Positions 34,767 to 47,151 of a stretch of DNA of 64,000 bases are shown piece by piece. A model generated the notes under the pieces. That model did not search any database, was not told the origin of the DNA, and saw nothing but the letters and a program-made list of their open reading frames with translations. Position 1 is the stretch's first letter. Each line of letters starts with the position of its first letter. The position numbers and the translations under genes were made by a program. This DNA comes from Ulota crispa. Taxonomy: Eukaryota > Streptophyta > Bryopsida > Orthotrichales > Orthotrichaceae. The stretch spans positions 20,724,727 to 20,788,726 of the forward strand of contig OY987245.1 in NCBI GenBank assembly GCA_963920765.1. The letters are read 5' to 3'.

Positions 34767-35390
34767 AAAGGACTTTGGAATTTCTTGAGCTTTTAGGAAT
34801 TTTCTTTAATTTGAACAAAAAGCCATCATTTTGATAAGTTGTATCAATTCTTTTTGAATTGTAACCTTATAAAATCAAACTAGACATGTTAAAGATCAAT
34901 TGAAAGATTATAATATTTGATCATGAGGGTGTTATAATTGTGAAAGGGATTTGAAGTTTTTCAATTGAGCTTTCAATCATCTTTTCACAAGTCAAATTTA
35001 AAAACTTGGTCACCACAAAAATATGAGGTTAAAGGGCTTAACATGCATAACCCCAATCAATTTTTGACTTCTCAAAATCTACTCTACAATTTTTTTAAAT
35101 GAATTTTTAGTGTGATTTTTTTCTCAAAGATTTAGTGTATTTGAAGCTCATTCCCAAGAGCCCTCAACATTACATAAAGTCAAGATTGCAATGAACACAT
35201 GTGCACAAAATTTTGAATAGAAAATCATAATCAATCAATTGCAAAATCAAATTGTTGAAGCTAAAACTAAACTTCAAAAATAAATTTTCAAATATGAAAA
35301 CTACTAAAATTAGCAATTATGTTAAGGTTTTATTTAACTTCTAAAATTGGTCGAGTATACATTCAGTCCTTAGGGTCCTTTAGGGGTTAA

Positions 35391-35652
35391 CCAATTAGAA
35401 TTTGAGACTTTAGGGCGACTTCCCATGTAGTGTGAATTGCCCTTGATGGAAACCTTTTGCTTGGACTTGGGCTCCATGGAATAAAAGACCCTTTTCTCCA
35501 AGAATTACAAACTAGAGAATTCTTTATGCAAATACAAAATAAAGAAGAATTGGCTATTGTTTGCTTGAACCTTACATCGTTCGACCCTGCTATCTTAGAA
35601 TAAAAAATGGTAAGCTTAACGGAAAAAGCAGATGAACTTACCAAACCTTAAT
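35391..35652. other. Spacer between two TTAA-flanked elements
   Basis: 262 bp of non-coding DNA with no recognisable motif. Confidence 0.4.
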
Positions 35653-35656
35653 TTAA

Positions 35657-36566
35657 CCCCTAAAATTCATTCGTGTTGAGAGGCCCAAAACAGCCTTAAA
35701 ATACTAATCCTCAAAGCAAGGTCAAAACTTTCATTGAAACTTACTTTTTAACAAATTCAACTGTAGGATCTTTTGGTTGATTTGCACAAGTACATTGTCC
35801 CAAAATTTTAGAATGAATGTCCCCACCAATTGCCATATCAATGTGCCTAAATTTCAAAATGTATGCTTTTCTAGTCCTTCCAAAAGGTGAAGTTTTGATT
35901 TTCAAAATTTTTAGAGAAAAATATGTATGTTATATTTCTTGTGCAAATTTTGGCAATATGTTGGAAAATCATATATACAAAAATTTAACCAAAAAAATTT
36001 GAATCCATTTTTACAAAAATTGTAAAGTGAAAGGTATTGATGAATGAAAGATATAACTAATATGCTAATAAGTTTTGGAAGAACTTGAAAATTGTTAATT
36101 CTTATGGTGAGAATGCTCTAACAGATAATTAGTAATTTTCATTTTCATTTTCATTTGAAAATTTTCAAAATTGAGAGTAAAAGATAACTTTATATGTTTT
36201 TTCTACCCTCTTCCTACCTTTGTTGCCTGCAAAAGAAAACTCCTTGTAACTCTTACCTCATTATTTGGAATTGAGTGATTCAATTTTTTTGAGTAGGTAT
36301 CAGTCTATACAATTCTATATAAAATAAAATAAAATAAAATAAAAGTTAGAATATAATTTTTGCTACCCGGTTTGACATTGAAATTGAAAAAACCCATATA
36401 ATTTTTGCATTACTTATTGGAATGACATAAAATAAAGCTTCACATGTAGATTATGATGAGTAATATCCATCCTAAAAATTTCATGAAAAAATTCCAAATT
36501 ATGAAATGAATAGAGCCTGCCCGAGTTCTCATAAAGCCCAAAGTGAGATCCTTGGTTCTTTAGGGG
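35657..36566 (-). mobile_element. TTAA-flanked element, family P, copy 1 (910 bp)
   Basis: Left edge TTAA-CCCCTAAAATTC, right edge TTCTTTAGGGG followed by a degenerate TAAA. Homologous in reverse over its full length to 47152-48059 (for example CAACTAAAAGATCC-type and GCAACAAAGGTAGGAAGAGG-type segments). Short frames inside are not conserved. Confidence 0.85.
36316..36344. repeat. (ATAAA)n microsatellite
   Basis: Five AAAAT-type units inside family P copy 1. Copy 2 has a T-rich tract at the equivalent place, so the tract expanded after the copies separated. Confidence 0.7.
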
Positions 36567-36931
36567 TAAAAATGTTAGATTTACCAGTATTTGGGATGAA
36601 AGGTACAAATATAATTAAAGTTGATGAACGAACGTGCACATGTGGATGAATATTTCCATTTTTCAATGACCCGCATGTATTCAGGTACATGTGGTTCAAC
36701 CAATGAAGAAAGCTAGAAAACTAATGAATAAATTAACAGTCAAAGTGAAAACCATAGCTAAAGCCTCTGGGCAATGTTTGTGGAGATTTTTGAGCTTCAC
36801 AAACTGCTAAAATCCAGTAGTTTCTCAATTTCAACCTATTTTTGCATGGGAAGTTTCTTAATTAGGATATATAAAAGTATAATGATTGTTTTTGAAAAGT
36901 GTGATCAATGTTTTTACATGGTTTCAAGTTT

Positions 36932-37227
36932 CAAACTAAACTCCATAATGCATTTAAATTGTCCTATTTTGGAAAGTTATCTCATGATTCATTGTTTGGT
37001 CACTTGGAGGCCCATGCAGCTCACTAGACAATAGGATTTCATATAGTTTACAACTTGGATGCTACTAGTTTGTCTTTTTGTAACTATGTTGCTATGCCAA
37101 GCCCTTGAAAAATTGTTCATTGTAGTTAATATTGATGAAAATTACAGACATGTTATTATGTATTTATATAATGTAAAATATCAAAAAATTATTGTGAAGC
37201 AACCTAAATGCGCAATTTAGTGTAGTG
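36932..37227 (-). mobile_element. CACTA-like MITE, family F, copy 1
   Basis: On the minus strand it begins CACTACACTAAATTGCGCA, then TTTAGGTTGC. The far end carries the related ATAATGCATTTAAATTG. The middle shares TTATCTCATGATTCA with the other copies. No coding capacity. Assignment to CACTA rests only on the first bases of the ends. Confidence 0.65.
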
Positions 37228-37508
37228 TATTTGCAATTTCAACCAGCTGTCTTTGTAGTGAGAGTAGGTATTTCCCAATTATTGCCTATGAGGCAAGAAC
37301 TTAGGTTTTTTTGGGTAAAAATTTGCCTAAATCTTACCTCAAATTGTCACTAGCTCCCATATCACTAAAAAATACAGTGAAATTTTAATGCCGAATCCCC
37401 CAAGCAAACACCAAATTTGCTAGATTTTAGATGGAGTTTATTATTATTAGTATGGTTTATAAATGAACATGCACTTGTTGACTACCCTATCCAATTTTGT
37501 CCATTTAA

Positions 37509-37830
37509 GGTAGGAGGCTTGAACCCCGTTAGGGCATTAAAACCGCTCACCTCCCCAAATGAACTGTGCTAGTACATGTCTTATTCATAGCCTTTTTGTA
37601 ATATATAGCAGACATACATTTGAGGAGGTGGACGGTTTTAAAGCCCCATGGCCTTTCCACTTCAAAATTTCATAACTAATTCCATAGAGCTCCAAAAAAT
37701 ATGAAAAAACTTGGGTTAGATACCTATTCCTCTTCTTTCAAGTCAAACTTACTGAAGTTTATTTCCAGAAGTTCCACCTCCCCAACATTCAAATTCGGCC
37801 CTTAGATGGTCGGTTTATGAGCCTCCTACC
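37509..37830. mobile_element. MITE N with GGTAGGAGGC ends (322 bp)
   Basis: GGTAGGAGGCT at the left and its exact complement at the right, flanked by TTAA (37505-37508) and TTAC. The interior keeps secondary inverted similarity (CTCACCTCCCCAAAT against CCACCTCCCCAACAT). Superfamily uncertain. Confidence 0.65.
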
Positions 37831-38501
37831 TTACTCCTGACCTGCTTGCATTGTTGGGTGCGAATTGCTCTACTAGTCTACCCTTCCCTTATAAAATGGG
37901 AAAAAAAAAAACCCTGCAACAACCAACAAGAGACGTAAAAGTGAAAGCAGTCAATCATAGCAAAGCTTTTAAAAAATGTCGCCACAGTAGGCAGAAAAGA
38001 TTCCGCACTACAGACACTGCCACTGCCAATTGCCACGTCCTCCCAGGGCCCTTTCGGAGACCACAATCGGAACTCTGGACCCGCAGCAATAAGCGGACTC
38101 CAAAAACATTACTCTTTACTTTTCCCAGGACACCCCTCTGACCTTGGTCCCCCCTGGTTGATGAGGTTGGCTGGTGGGAGGTGTTATTTCATGAGAGGGG
38201 ATATGTGAGCCGTGAGCCATGAGCCAGGATTCTTTGTTAAAAAAAAAAAAATTATACGCGTACATGTGTACATAGGGTTCTAGAATTGTGCATTTTAAAC
38301 TACTATCTCTTGAAAAACTTATTAATTCTTTAGTTATTTCATGGATTTTGAGTTGAGAATCCATTATTGCTCATTGAATTTTGAACCCCCGCTCATGATT
38401 CACCCTTTTACGCTCATCAAATAGCGTCATCTGTTGGCTAGTCATACCTATCTTTCAAGTAGCTCCAAGGCTATTGGACTTTGCCCTGAGAATCTTCTTT
38501 G
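37831..38501. other. Gene-free stretch
   Basis: A GC-richer block (37990-38180) with a frame of 96 residues has no recognisable domain. No repeats noticed. Confidence 0.4.
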
Positions 38502-38783
38502 CACTACACCAAATAGTGCAATTAGGTTGCCCACACTAATTTCTTGACATTCTACACTATATAAATACGTACATATGCTACAGTAATTTTCATCAATAAT
38601 TATTGCAATAAACAATCTCCAAAGGGTTCGGGAAGAGCAACAAAGTTATGGAAACATAAACTAGGTTGTAAACTATGTGAATTGCATGCGCCTCCAAGTG
38701 GGCAAGTGGTGAATCATGAGATAACTTTCAAGGTAAGGCAACCTAATTGTCAAGACAACCTTATATGCACTATTTAGAGTAGT
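38502..38783 (+). mobile_element. CACTA-like MITE, family F, copy 2
   Basis: The left end is CACTACACCAAATAGTGCA followed by ATTAGGTTGCC; the other strand at the right reads ACTACTCTAAATAGTGCA. Shares GAATTGCATGCGCCTCCAAG with copy 4. No clear 3-base duplication. Confidence 0.7.
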
Positions 38784-40110
38784 CAGTTGGATCATGAACC
38801 AAATGTGAGCAAACTCAAGAAAATGTTGAGAAAATTGGAGAAGCTTAGATAAGATATTTAGAAATGAGAATAAATATTTAGAAACTTGGAGAAATTATTT
38901 AGGAACTTGGAGAAAATTGGAGAATATTACACAAAAGAACCAAGTCAAAGTTAGTGGTAATTCACATGATGTCCCTTGTTTCAATTTCCCAAGTCCAAGT
39001 TCAATTCTTGCTGGCAAGTGTGTTAGATTGATATAGTCCATAATGTATATTGAAAAAGAAAAAGCAAGCATGTTTTATGGGTATTGAATCTTGGAGGGGG
39101 GGTGGTTTTTTTTTCTACCACTCAATTTGAAAAAGAAAAGTGACGTTTTCTAGATGCCAACGTTTCCCAGATATGTTGCAATATAGGCATTCTTTGAGTG
39201 CATTGAAACGTTGAATGTGTGACAAAGTTTGAAGGCATAGGTACTAGACACCAATTTCTCAGCATATTAGTGGGATTTGGGACATGGCTTGTGTTGCCCA
39301 ACATAGCAGTTCAATTCTATCCCTTTGAATGATTGGATAACTAAAGTAGAAGTTGGAAAATGTGAAATATGGAATTTTGACCAAATTGGGACTATTGCAT
39401 CAAAGTGAGAATGTTTATTGGTGGTATTGATTGGCTAGGATTTTAGGCAACATATTTTTTTGCAAAATAAAAAACCAAGTCCTTATCCTCAAGGATTTAT
39501 TTGTTTGCATAAGGGGTGTTGGTTTGTGTTCTTTTAAAGGTGTTTAGCAAATCCATTATGTTTGTGCAATTGTTTTGCCACATACTACATTTTACAATAA
39601 ATAATTCAATTTGATCAAATTCACATAATATGGTAACTTGGTCTTCTCTACATAATATGCCAATAGCTAGTTTTGTATTAACTTCAACAAAGATTAGCTA
39701 GTTCCCTATCTAAATTAACTATTTTTTCAAATCAAAGATGTTAACAAACAAGTGGTGATTTAGAGTTGGATGCAAAATATGAGACATCACATAATATAGG
39801 TAGTGTAAATTTTGAATAGTTGCTAATTAGTTACTAGAAATATGCCCTATTTTCTTTAGTTGATAAACTTTGTTATGGCAAGATGCTTAAGGCATGGAAA
39901 ATAAGCCAATAGAGGAAGGCATAGAAGAAGAAAATATGTTCATAGAATAAAATCAAGGATGTGATCTTATTAGGGAAGTAAGAAGGTTAGGAAAATAAGA
40001 AGGAAGATGCATAATGTACCAAATGGAATTGATAGAGAAGAGATTACTAGTTATCTTAAATGTCTCCAATTTAACATTAAACAATGGATAAGGACTACTT
40101 TGATGCTAAA
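38784..40110. other. Gene-free AT-rich stretch
   Basis: Nothing recognisable. A small local repeat of GAAATTATTTAG-type units lies at 38850-38920. Confidence 0.4.
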
Positions 40111-40123
40111 GGCTTGTTTCCCC

Positions 40124-40420
40124 TTGCTCTTAAGAGCGGTGTTAGGTGAGTACAATGGTGCCAACTTTAGTAACATAAACAATTGGATAAGATCATAGTC
40201 CCACTCCCCTTTTGTCGCTTGCTCTTATGAGCTGTGTTAGGTGAGTACAGTGGTGCCAACTTTAGTAACATAAACAATTGGATAAGATCACAATCCCACT
40301 CCTCTTTTGTCGCTTGCTCTTATGATTGGTGTTAGGTGAGTACAGTGGTGCTTGGTTGTTGTTAATTTTTGTAACAAAAACAATTGGATAAGATCACACT
40401 TCCACTCCCCTTTTGTCCAA
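40124..40420 (+). repeat. Three tandem units of about 95 bp in family K copy 2
   Basis: TGTTAGGTGAGTACA-like motifs begin near 40140, 40234 and 40330. Each is followed by a segment containing CAATTGGATAAGATCA and CCACTCCCCTTTTGTC. The unit is single in other copies, so it expanded here. Confidence 0.85.
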
Positions 40421-40444
40421 AGCCTATATTATGAGCTTGGTTAA

Positions 40445-40670
40445 CCTTTAAATGACGATAGGGCATAGTATATACAGTGTCGTTTAATTGGCATTTGCTA
40501 CCAATACAAAGTTTTAATTTGGGATCTTAAGTAGCTCACTAGAATTGATTTGATCTATTTTTCAACTTATTTGTTGATCTCAAATGCAATAAAGGTGTGA
40601 ATCTATTCCAAATACAAGAAAAACACCTTGTATTCTACTGGTCGCAGCAGCACGCTCAGTCTTTTAGGGG
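40445..40670 (+). mobile_element. TTAA-flanked MITE, family B, copy 2 (226 bp)
   Basis: Bounded by TTAA at 40441-40444 and 40671-40674, with left end CCTTTAAATGACGATAGGGC and right end CTTTTAGGGG. Nested in family K copy 2. It shares GTGTGAATCTATTCCAAATA with the other copies. Confidence 0.9.
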
Positions 40671-41299
40671 TTAAGGTCAAGTGCTTGTGTATGATCCAAG
40701 CTTACTTTTTGTCAATGCCATGTTCTGACTTATCACTTAGAAATGTGTTTGGTAAATGTACCAGAAACACGGGTGGGAAAGTACCTCCAAAGTTGCAACC
40801 ACCAAAACTAGGGGAAATAATGCAAATAAAGTGCTTGTTTATGATCAATGTTTGGATAAGGTTTAAAAAAAATTCTAGCCCAAAGTGTTGACCGTATCCA
40901 AATATCACTGTAGTAGATGGTCAATTTTAATTAATGTTACCACTTGAGTTAATAACTAAGAACCAAACTTAGTTGGTAGGGTTGGTGTTAGTAGATAGCA
41001 TTGATTTTAGTATGTAGAAATTGCACTAAACTGCAACCACACATAAAAAATTCTTTGCTAAAATTTTTAAAATCCCAAATTAAAAGAAACAAAAATTTGA
41101 TGGTATTTATCATGATATTATACAAAGTTGGTGAGGATGATAGATTAACTTATATTAGCAACTTTAACTCTGTCAATGGTGTGAACAACAAGTATCAGAA
41201 ATGCTCTTCAATCTTGCTAAACAGAAATGACAACATTTGCAAGCTGTAAATACACTTTGTGCATCATAACTTTTCACTACAAGTAAATGGAAACAGGCC

Positions 41300-42585
41300 T
41301 TAACTTCAGCTCCATATTGTTTAAAACTAACATAATCTTTAATCAATCACTGATAGTAACTGAATTCCTTAAATGCCTAATTAAAATCAAAGCCGATTGT
41401 GCTTTAGTGGTGTCAATTGTAAAGTCTAGTATCCTCATTTACTGTTAGAAATGTCTTTGTGTGCTACATTGAGTGATTCTCACAAAGTAACAAGACACCA
41501 TAACACTAACATAAACTAATTAAAGAATTCGAGTCATTCAAACAGGATTGGAACATATTGCAGTATACTCGACAATATACATGCACTTGAGCTTCAAAGT
41601 TTTCCAATTACATTTAACTTTGTTTCTTAACAAAAAGATGGCATGGAAAAAACTTTTGGACAAACACAGAATTCATGCAATACTATTGTGAAAAGAATGT
41701 GCATGTTTTCTACAATTATATGCTAACATTTCACTATTTCTGAATATTTATATTGAATGAAAATTAAGCTAATTGAAGCAAGCTTTTCAAATTTCATAAC
41801 TTTGATACTATAGTTGACAATTTTTGCTTTACCCAATTTGCTTCAATTGCATCTACAAAATAAGATACAAAATTTAAGCTAGCAATTTCTTGTTCTAGTT
41901 TGCATTTATTTCACCTTGTTTAAATTGATGCATGATGCTAGTTTATTCATTAGTAGCAAGATGACTGCAATTGAAAATAAGGGGTATACTTTATATCAAA
42001 GGATTCATCATCAATGCACTGCTACATCAAATTGCTTGGCCAACTAGACGAGTGATTCTAAATACCCAAACACTCTTTTCTTGGTTGTGTGGGCTACCTA
42101 TAGTTATTGGAGCTATAGCCAAAACACACGTCTCGATGCCAAAGCCAAAATATGGTGTTGTCAAGTACTTTTACTTCAAATTTGGAGGCTACACTATAAA
42201 CTGTCAAGTGCTTGTAACAACAATAAGCTCTTTTTAGATTTATAAATAAAAAGGCCAGGTTCTACTAATGATGCTTGTATGCTTTGTTGTTTTTCCTTTT
42301 ACCATCTTGTGATGCATCATATCCTAATTGATTAACTTTCTAATATTAATGGTAATTCTCTTTACTTTTTGACAAACTTGAACAATCTTTAGATGCAATG
42401 ACTAGTAGTTTCCCACAAGAATCTAAGTGAGCGAACAATTGTTGAAGCATTCTATAATCAAATTTGCGGAAATGTTGAGGTGTGGTTGAAAAAGCGTTTG
42501 ATATATTCAAACAAATTTGTAAGGAGACAGTGACCAAGTCTGATCTGTTCATTGCTTTCTTCCTTGATGTCAGAACATGCTACAA
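41300..42585. other. AT-rich gene-free stretch
   Basis: A frame at 41971-42237 has no recognised domain. No inverted or tandem repeats noticed. Confidence 0.4.
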
Positions 42586-42593
42586 AATATTAA

Positions 42594-43000
42594 GGAAATT
42601 GGTATGTGCACACCGGGGTTGATATTTGCACACCTCCTTGGGAGGTAAATTGTAGATTTCTACCATCAAAAATCTGAATTTGAGAATTTTGAATTTAGAT
42701 TTGGACTTAGAGACTATGGTTTACTCTAGAACCATAAAGAATAGCTGCAATTGAACAACACCCAATGAAAAAACTTATATTTTTTTACAAACAAAAGTAA
42801 AAGTACCTTTTTTCCCTAACTAAGTTTTTTCACTAAGTGTTATTTAATTGCAACTATTCTTTATGGTTCTAGAGTAAACCATAGTCTCTAAATCCAAATT
42901 TGAATTCAAAATTCTCAAATTCAGTTTTTTGATGGTAGAAATCTATAATTTACCCCAGGGGTGTGCAAATATCAACCTCGGTGTGCACATATCAATTCCC
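42594..43000. mobile_element. Long-arm foldback element I, copy 1 (407 bp)
   Basis: Nearly the whole length is an inverted repeat: the ends pair as GGAAATTGGTATGTGCACACC-like arms. Inner marks such as TAGAACCATAAAGAATAG are present on both arms. Flanked by an exact 8-base repeat AATATTAA (42586-42593 and 43001-43008). Long arms plus 8-9-base duplications point to hAT or Mutator-type mobilisation. Confidence 0.85.
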
Positions 43001-43517
43001 AATATTAAATACCATGCTATTTGGCCAAATTGACAAGGATGTAGATCACATCATGGAGATATTGTACATTGAGAATCTCAAAGGTGCAGTTGCGCAAAAT
43101 AATGCTCCTAATATAAATTTGGGTCTGAAGATGCTGGTAATGATAACCATGCTGAAGGTTGTCAAGATATAAGAAAAGCAAGACTTTGATGTGTACCTCA
43201 TGCTTTCAAAGACACATAGCAATTTGAGGCGCATTCAAACTCTCTAACTCATGAAATTCATTTTTCTGTTGATGTGCTTTGCCATACAACTTTGGAACAT
43301 ACATTGGCATGTTATAACATGAAACATTACAAAAAGTATTGGTTTCTATCACATTAATGTATTACATTACACCAATGTGTACACGTCACACACACAATAT
43401 TATACAAAATGACAATGGTTACAGGATTGTTTGTGCAAGTGATGTTTAAATTTGATTTTTTGAGGGAACAAAGTCCAAGGCCAAGATTGGGACCTTACAA
43501 CAATGCTAGTATCTTAC

Positions 43518-44425
43518 CCCTTTAACGATCACACCCATTTTCACAAAATCCACTGAAAACAGGGGCTGCAAGCTTAGATTTGGAATTGACTCAAATATGG
43601 ACCCATTTTCAATAATCCAACTATTCGAATGGGAAGTACACCTTGTTTCTTGTAAAGCGCCAAAATTTCAGCTAGATTTACCATTGGAGGTGAAATATTA
43701 TAATGATTGAGTGAGCCGTATGCGGAAAATCTCTTGTGTTTCATTCTTGTTTAGTTTTGAATGTTAACCTTTCATGCAAGTTTTGATTGAGAAGAGTCTT
43801 AAATTTCTAAAAAGCACGGTTTCCCACCTTCCCAATAAGATTAGTTTCACACAAAATAGACAAAAATAGCAATCACAAGGTGTAGCTAAGTGAACAAAAA
43901 GGGTCAAAAAACCCACTTCCTTTGCTACTCTAAAACAATTGTACAAGAAATTTGATAACTGTTATGGAAAATCCAATTGGTGAAAACAATCAAGAATTGG
44001 CCTTAAATGTAAGATGACAAATTCTAAAACCAAAATGACAACAATATTTTAGTAGATCTTCAAATACTACAATTGTACTACTACCATATATGAAAACAAT
44101 ACAAGTGTATTTCTTAAGCAATTTGAATTTTTTTAGAATTGTACCATTGAAATTTGACATTCTTCTTGGATGTTTCATGTATTGTGTTGCTGCTTTGATC
44201 CATCTTTGACAAAAAAATGGATACGTATTTTGAAGCCATGTCGTATAAACATCATTATTTGTCAACTCACATACCTGATTGCATTGTTATTTTTTTAGAT
44301 GGATGCAAAATTCTTGTGATCACATGCGTACTTCAAGACCAAATTCCAAATTATTGAGCAATTTCAACATACAGGCCAAAAATCACTCCCAGCGACCAAA
44401 ATATGGTCGCGTGGTCCTTAAAGGA
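43518..44425 (+). mobile_element. TTAA-flanked element, family C, copy 2 (908 bp)
   Basis: The left end CCCTTTAACGATC follows TTAC (a decayed TTAA). The right end, on the other strand, is TCCTTTAAGGACC next to TTAA at 44426-44429. Collinear with 31400-32305, sharing CACACCCATTTTCACAAAATCC and ACCAAAATATGGTCGC-type segments. The minus strand carries several short frames but none long enough for a transposase. Confidence 0.85.
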
Positions 44426-44740
44426 TTAAGCTTTAGTTAAAAGTGTAGCAATGGAGAAAATTTTGTTTGTAATGTTAGTCTAGTGTTTTTGGTGGTAGGC
44501 ACCCTAAACTCTTTGCTAAGGACAAAAGAAAGTTTAGCTAAACAGCTTGCCACCTCCCCTTGCTTCTTAAGCACCAAATGCACATTTTTGCTAGCAATGA
44601 CAAAGCTATTGTATAAGAATCAACCTTGCTCTAATTAGCATGCCATTTTTTTAATAACTTCTGATGTATGTTAATCTTGTTTTGTTCCATTATGCAACTT
44701 GACTTGGCTATATCTTGCATTTGCAATAATGGTGAATCTT

Positions 44741-44944
44741 GATAGATAGATGGATAGATGGATAGATGGATAGATGGATAGATGGATAGATGGATAGATG
44801 GATAGATGGATAGATGGATAGATGGATAGATGGATAGATGGATAGATGGATAGATGGATAGATGGATAGATGGATAGATGGATAGATGGATAGATGGATA
44901 GATGGATAGATGGATAGATGGATAGATGGATAGATGGATGGATG
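44741..44944. repeat. Octamer microsatellite (GATAGATG)n, about 25 units
   Basis: A nearly perfect 8-bp repeat over 204 bp. It is open in all three minus-strand frames, spelling an IHLSIYPS-type repeat, which explains three overlapping frames there. The near-perfect array suggests recent expansion. Confidence 0.95.
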
Positions 44945-47147
44945 TGGACAAAAAGATCCATTCCTCACTCAAACCCTTTCCATGTAATCAATTATTACCA
45001 AATTTAAACTCCATGCCTTTAACCCATGCCAAGTGCAATTTTGCACTATCAAATATGCTATATTCATCAACTTTTAGTCTTTCATCAACAATTATTTTAG
45101 CTTTTTACCACCTTTTAGAGCTTGAAATTGCTTCAACTCAAGCAAGCCTCTTGTAGAGAGATAGAGGGACACAATGCACTAAAATTTGACATTAATCAAA
45201 TTAGGAGAAGTGTTACTAAAAAATCATTTGAAAAAATTAAAATGCTTTTAAAATCATAACAAGTCCACCATCAGTCTAAAACCAATACATTCTCACTCCA
45301 TTATTAGAGTTTTCAACATATGTAATTTTAAATTTTAAATTTAGTGAAATATTGATGGTGTGGGAGGGGTGTGATTAAGGAATGGATCTTTGTGTCCCCA
45401 TCTATATATACATAAATGTAAATAAATATAAATAAATATAAATATATAAATACATATTTTTGCTTTGGCCTAGCATTCTTTTGATTGTGAATTGTATTAT
45501 ATCAAAATCGCTAATGCAATGTGGCCTCATTTCAAGAGTTAGGTGGCTAGCAAGAAGCAAATTGTTAAGCACCGGAGGGACATTTGCAATTAATGAAAGT
45601 GGACTCTCTCAGTCTCATTTGTAAACCTCAATGTAGTCATTTGTTTTTCAGTCATTGTCTCCATTTTTTTTATGATGTCTTGCCTTGTTTCTATGTTCTC
45701 TATAAAAGTTACCATCCTCCACTACAAGGAAGTCCTTGACATGCAGAGCTAGATTTGAGGGCAATTATTATGTTGTTTATGTAAGGCATTGACCGTCTCG
45801 GGACGCACCTGGTTTTTACCCCCATGGGGGCTTTTTTTGTAAGGCATCGAATTGGATTTCTAAAAGTGATTGAGGCAGCCTCTTTGCCGTGTGCACTGCT
45901 GCACTTTGTTCCTAGTAAACAAAGGCATTTCTTTTGGTTATGCATAAGTAGTTTACAATGTACTCATAGTTGGAAATTAGTTAATTCCACTTACTTTTGT
46001 GTATGATTTCACCACAAAGACAAAGGGGGAATTCAACTTGCATAACTTGTTCTAAGATCATTAGGAGAGGTTTAAGCCTAAGAAAGGGCTATGAGTTCCC
46101 TAATTGCAAGAAATTTGAAAATTTGTTCCTGATGCACTCTTATGCGCTCAACTATGTACCACGACATTATTTAATAAATAAAATAATAATAAGATGATAT
46201 TAAATTAAATTTTTAAATTTAAATTTGTCTTTTATTTATTTGGTTTTATTATTATTTATTGTTCTAACAAGCAATGGCTGGTTCTCAGCTTGGGGAACAA
46301 TCCAAACTCATAACCCTTTCTTGGGTTCAAACCTCTCCTAAGTCTTAACGTGCATAGCTACTTGTTGGCATTGAGTTTCAAGAGATATTGCTTGTCAAGA
46401 ACATCTACTTCTTTAATAGGAAAATTTACTTTAGACAACAACAAAGCAAATATTTTTTGCAAGAGCCAATTTGGTCCACATAATTTACAAAGGTGCTTGG
46501 ATTGATTAAACTCCAATACTAAGACAAGAGTGGGTTCAAAGATGCAAATCACACCTTGGCTACAAGCTGCAAGTCCTACTCGGCTGTAAGCAGGATTGGC
46601 CGTTGCAACATTCCCTATTAAATGCTGTCATTTTGAACTTGCACATCAAAATTCTAGATCTTTGTTGAATTATCAAAGCATTTGTTTATATTATGCAAGT
46701 GTAGTTTGTTCACGCACTAACTAATGCACTCCACATTACAAAGTAGACATGCAAAATCCATGACTTGCAATTCAATATTTGAGACTCCGTGTGTAATTAG
46801 TTTGATATACAAGATACAACAAAGAAATAGGAACTAATCAACAATATTTTGTTGATTTGAATTTCTTGATTAGAAAATTTTGAACATAGTAATGGTGATT
46901 AAGACATGTTTGTGTTGATTAGGACCACTTGATTTGGACACATTTTCTACTAGTCAAATGATCATTCACATGACAATGGTATTCAATATATATATTTTTG
47001 ATTGTGTGAGCTTATCAATTTACAAGACTGCAACATTAAGATCGGAAGTTAATCCCTTACCAACTGAGATTGTTGGCATTGCGATAGGCCAAACAGGCGC
47101 TTAATAGCTTTTAGTATCAAACCTGAATTTTCCATACTAAAGTTCAA
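44945..47147. other. Gene-free stretch
   Basis: Short A/T-rich simple sequence (ATAAATATA units) at 45412-45460 and 46165-46260. No supported genes; a GC hairpin near 45818 is discussed under rejected items. Confidence 0.4.
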
Positions 47148-47151
47148 TTAA

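Larger units (their letters stand above)
33790..35386 (+). mobile_element. TTAA-flanked element, family A, copy 3, split by a nested insertion
   Basis: Starts after TTAA at 33786-33789 (CTACTTCA, a decayed CCCCTAAA). It is interrupted at 33798 by the foldback element G and resumes at 34770 with AGGACTTTGGAATTTC. It ends TTTAGGGG before TTAA at 35387-35390. Without the insertion it is about 630 bp, in line with 641-647 bp for the intact copies. Non-coding. Confidence 0.8.
40111..41299 (+). mobile_element. Inverted-end element, family K, copy 2
   Basis: Ends GGCTTGTTTCCCCTTGC and, on the other strand, GGCCTGTTTCCATTTAC. It contains a three-unit internal repeat, a nested family B MITE, a segment homologous in reverse to 60225-60600, and a coding-like stretch at 41118-41235 (VGEDDRLTYISNFNSVNGV) matching copy 1. 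No full transposase frame. Confidence 0.7.

Noticed and set aside
38850-38920. Short GAAATTATTTAG-type repeats as a regulatory array
   Set aside because: Only a few irregular units in AT-rich DNA, below what I would call structured.
44631-44972. Three overlapping minus-strand frames of 86-113 residues made of IHLSIYPS repeats
   Set aside because: They are the three readings of the octamer microsatellite and not proteins.
45810-45840. GC hairpin CCCCCATGGGGG followed by a T run, like a bacterial intrinsic terminator
   Set aside because: There is no adjacent bacterial-type gene and everything around it is plant-like repeat DNA, so it is most likely a chance palindrome.
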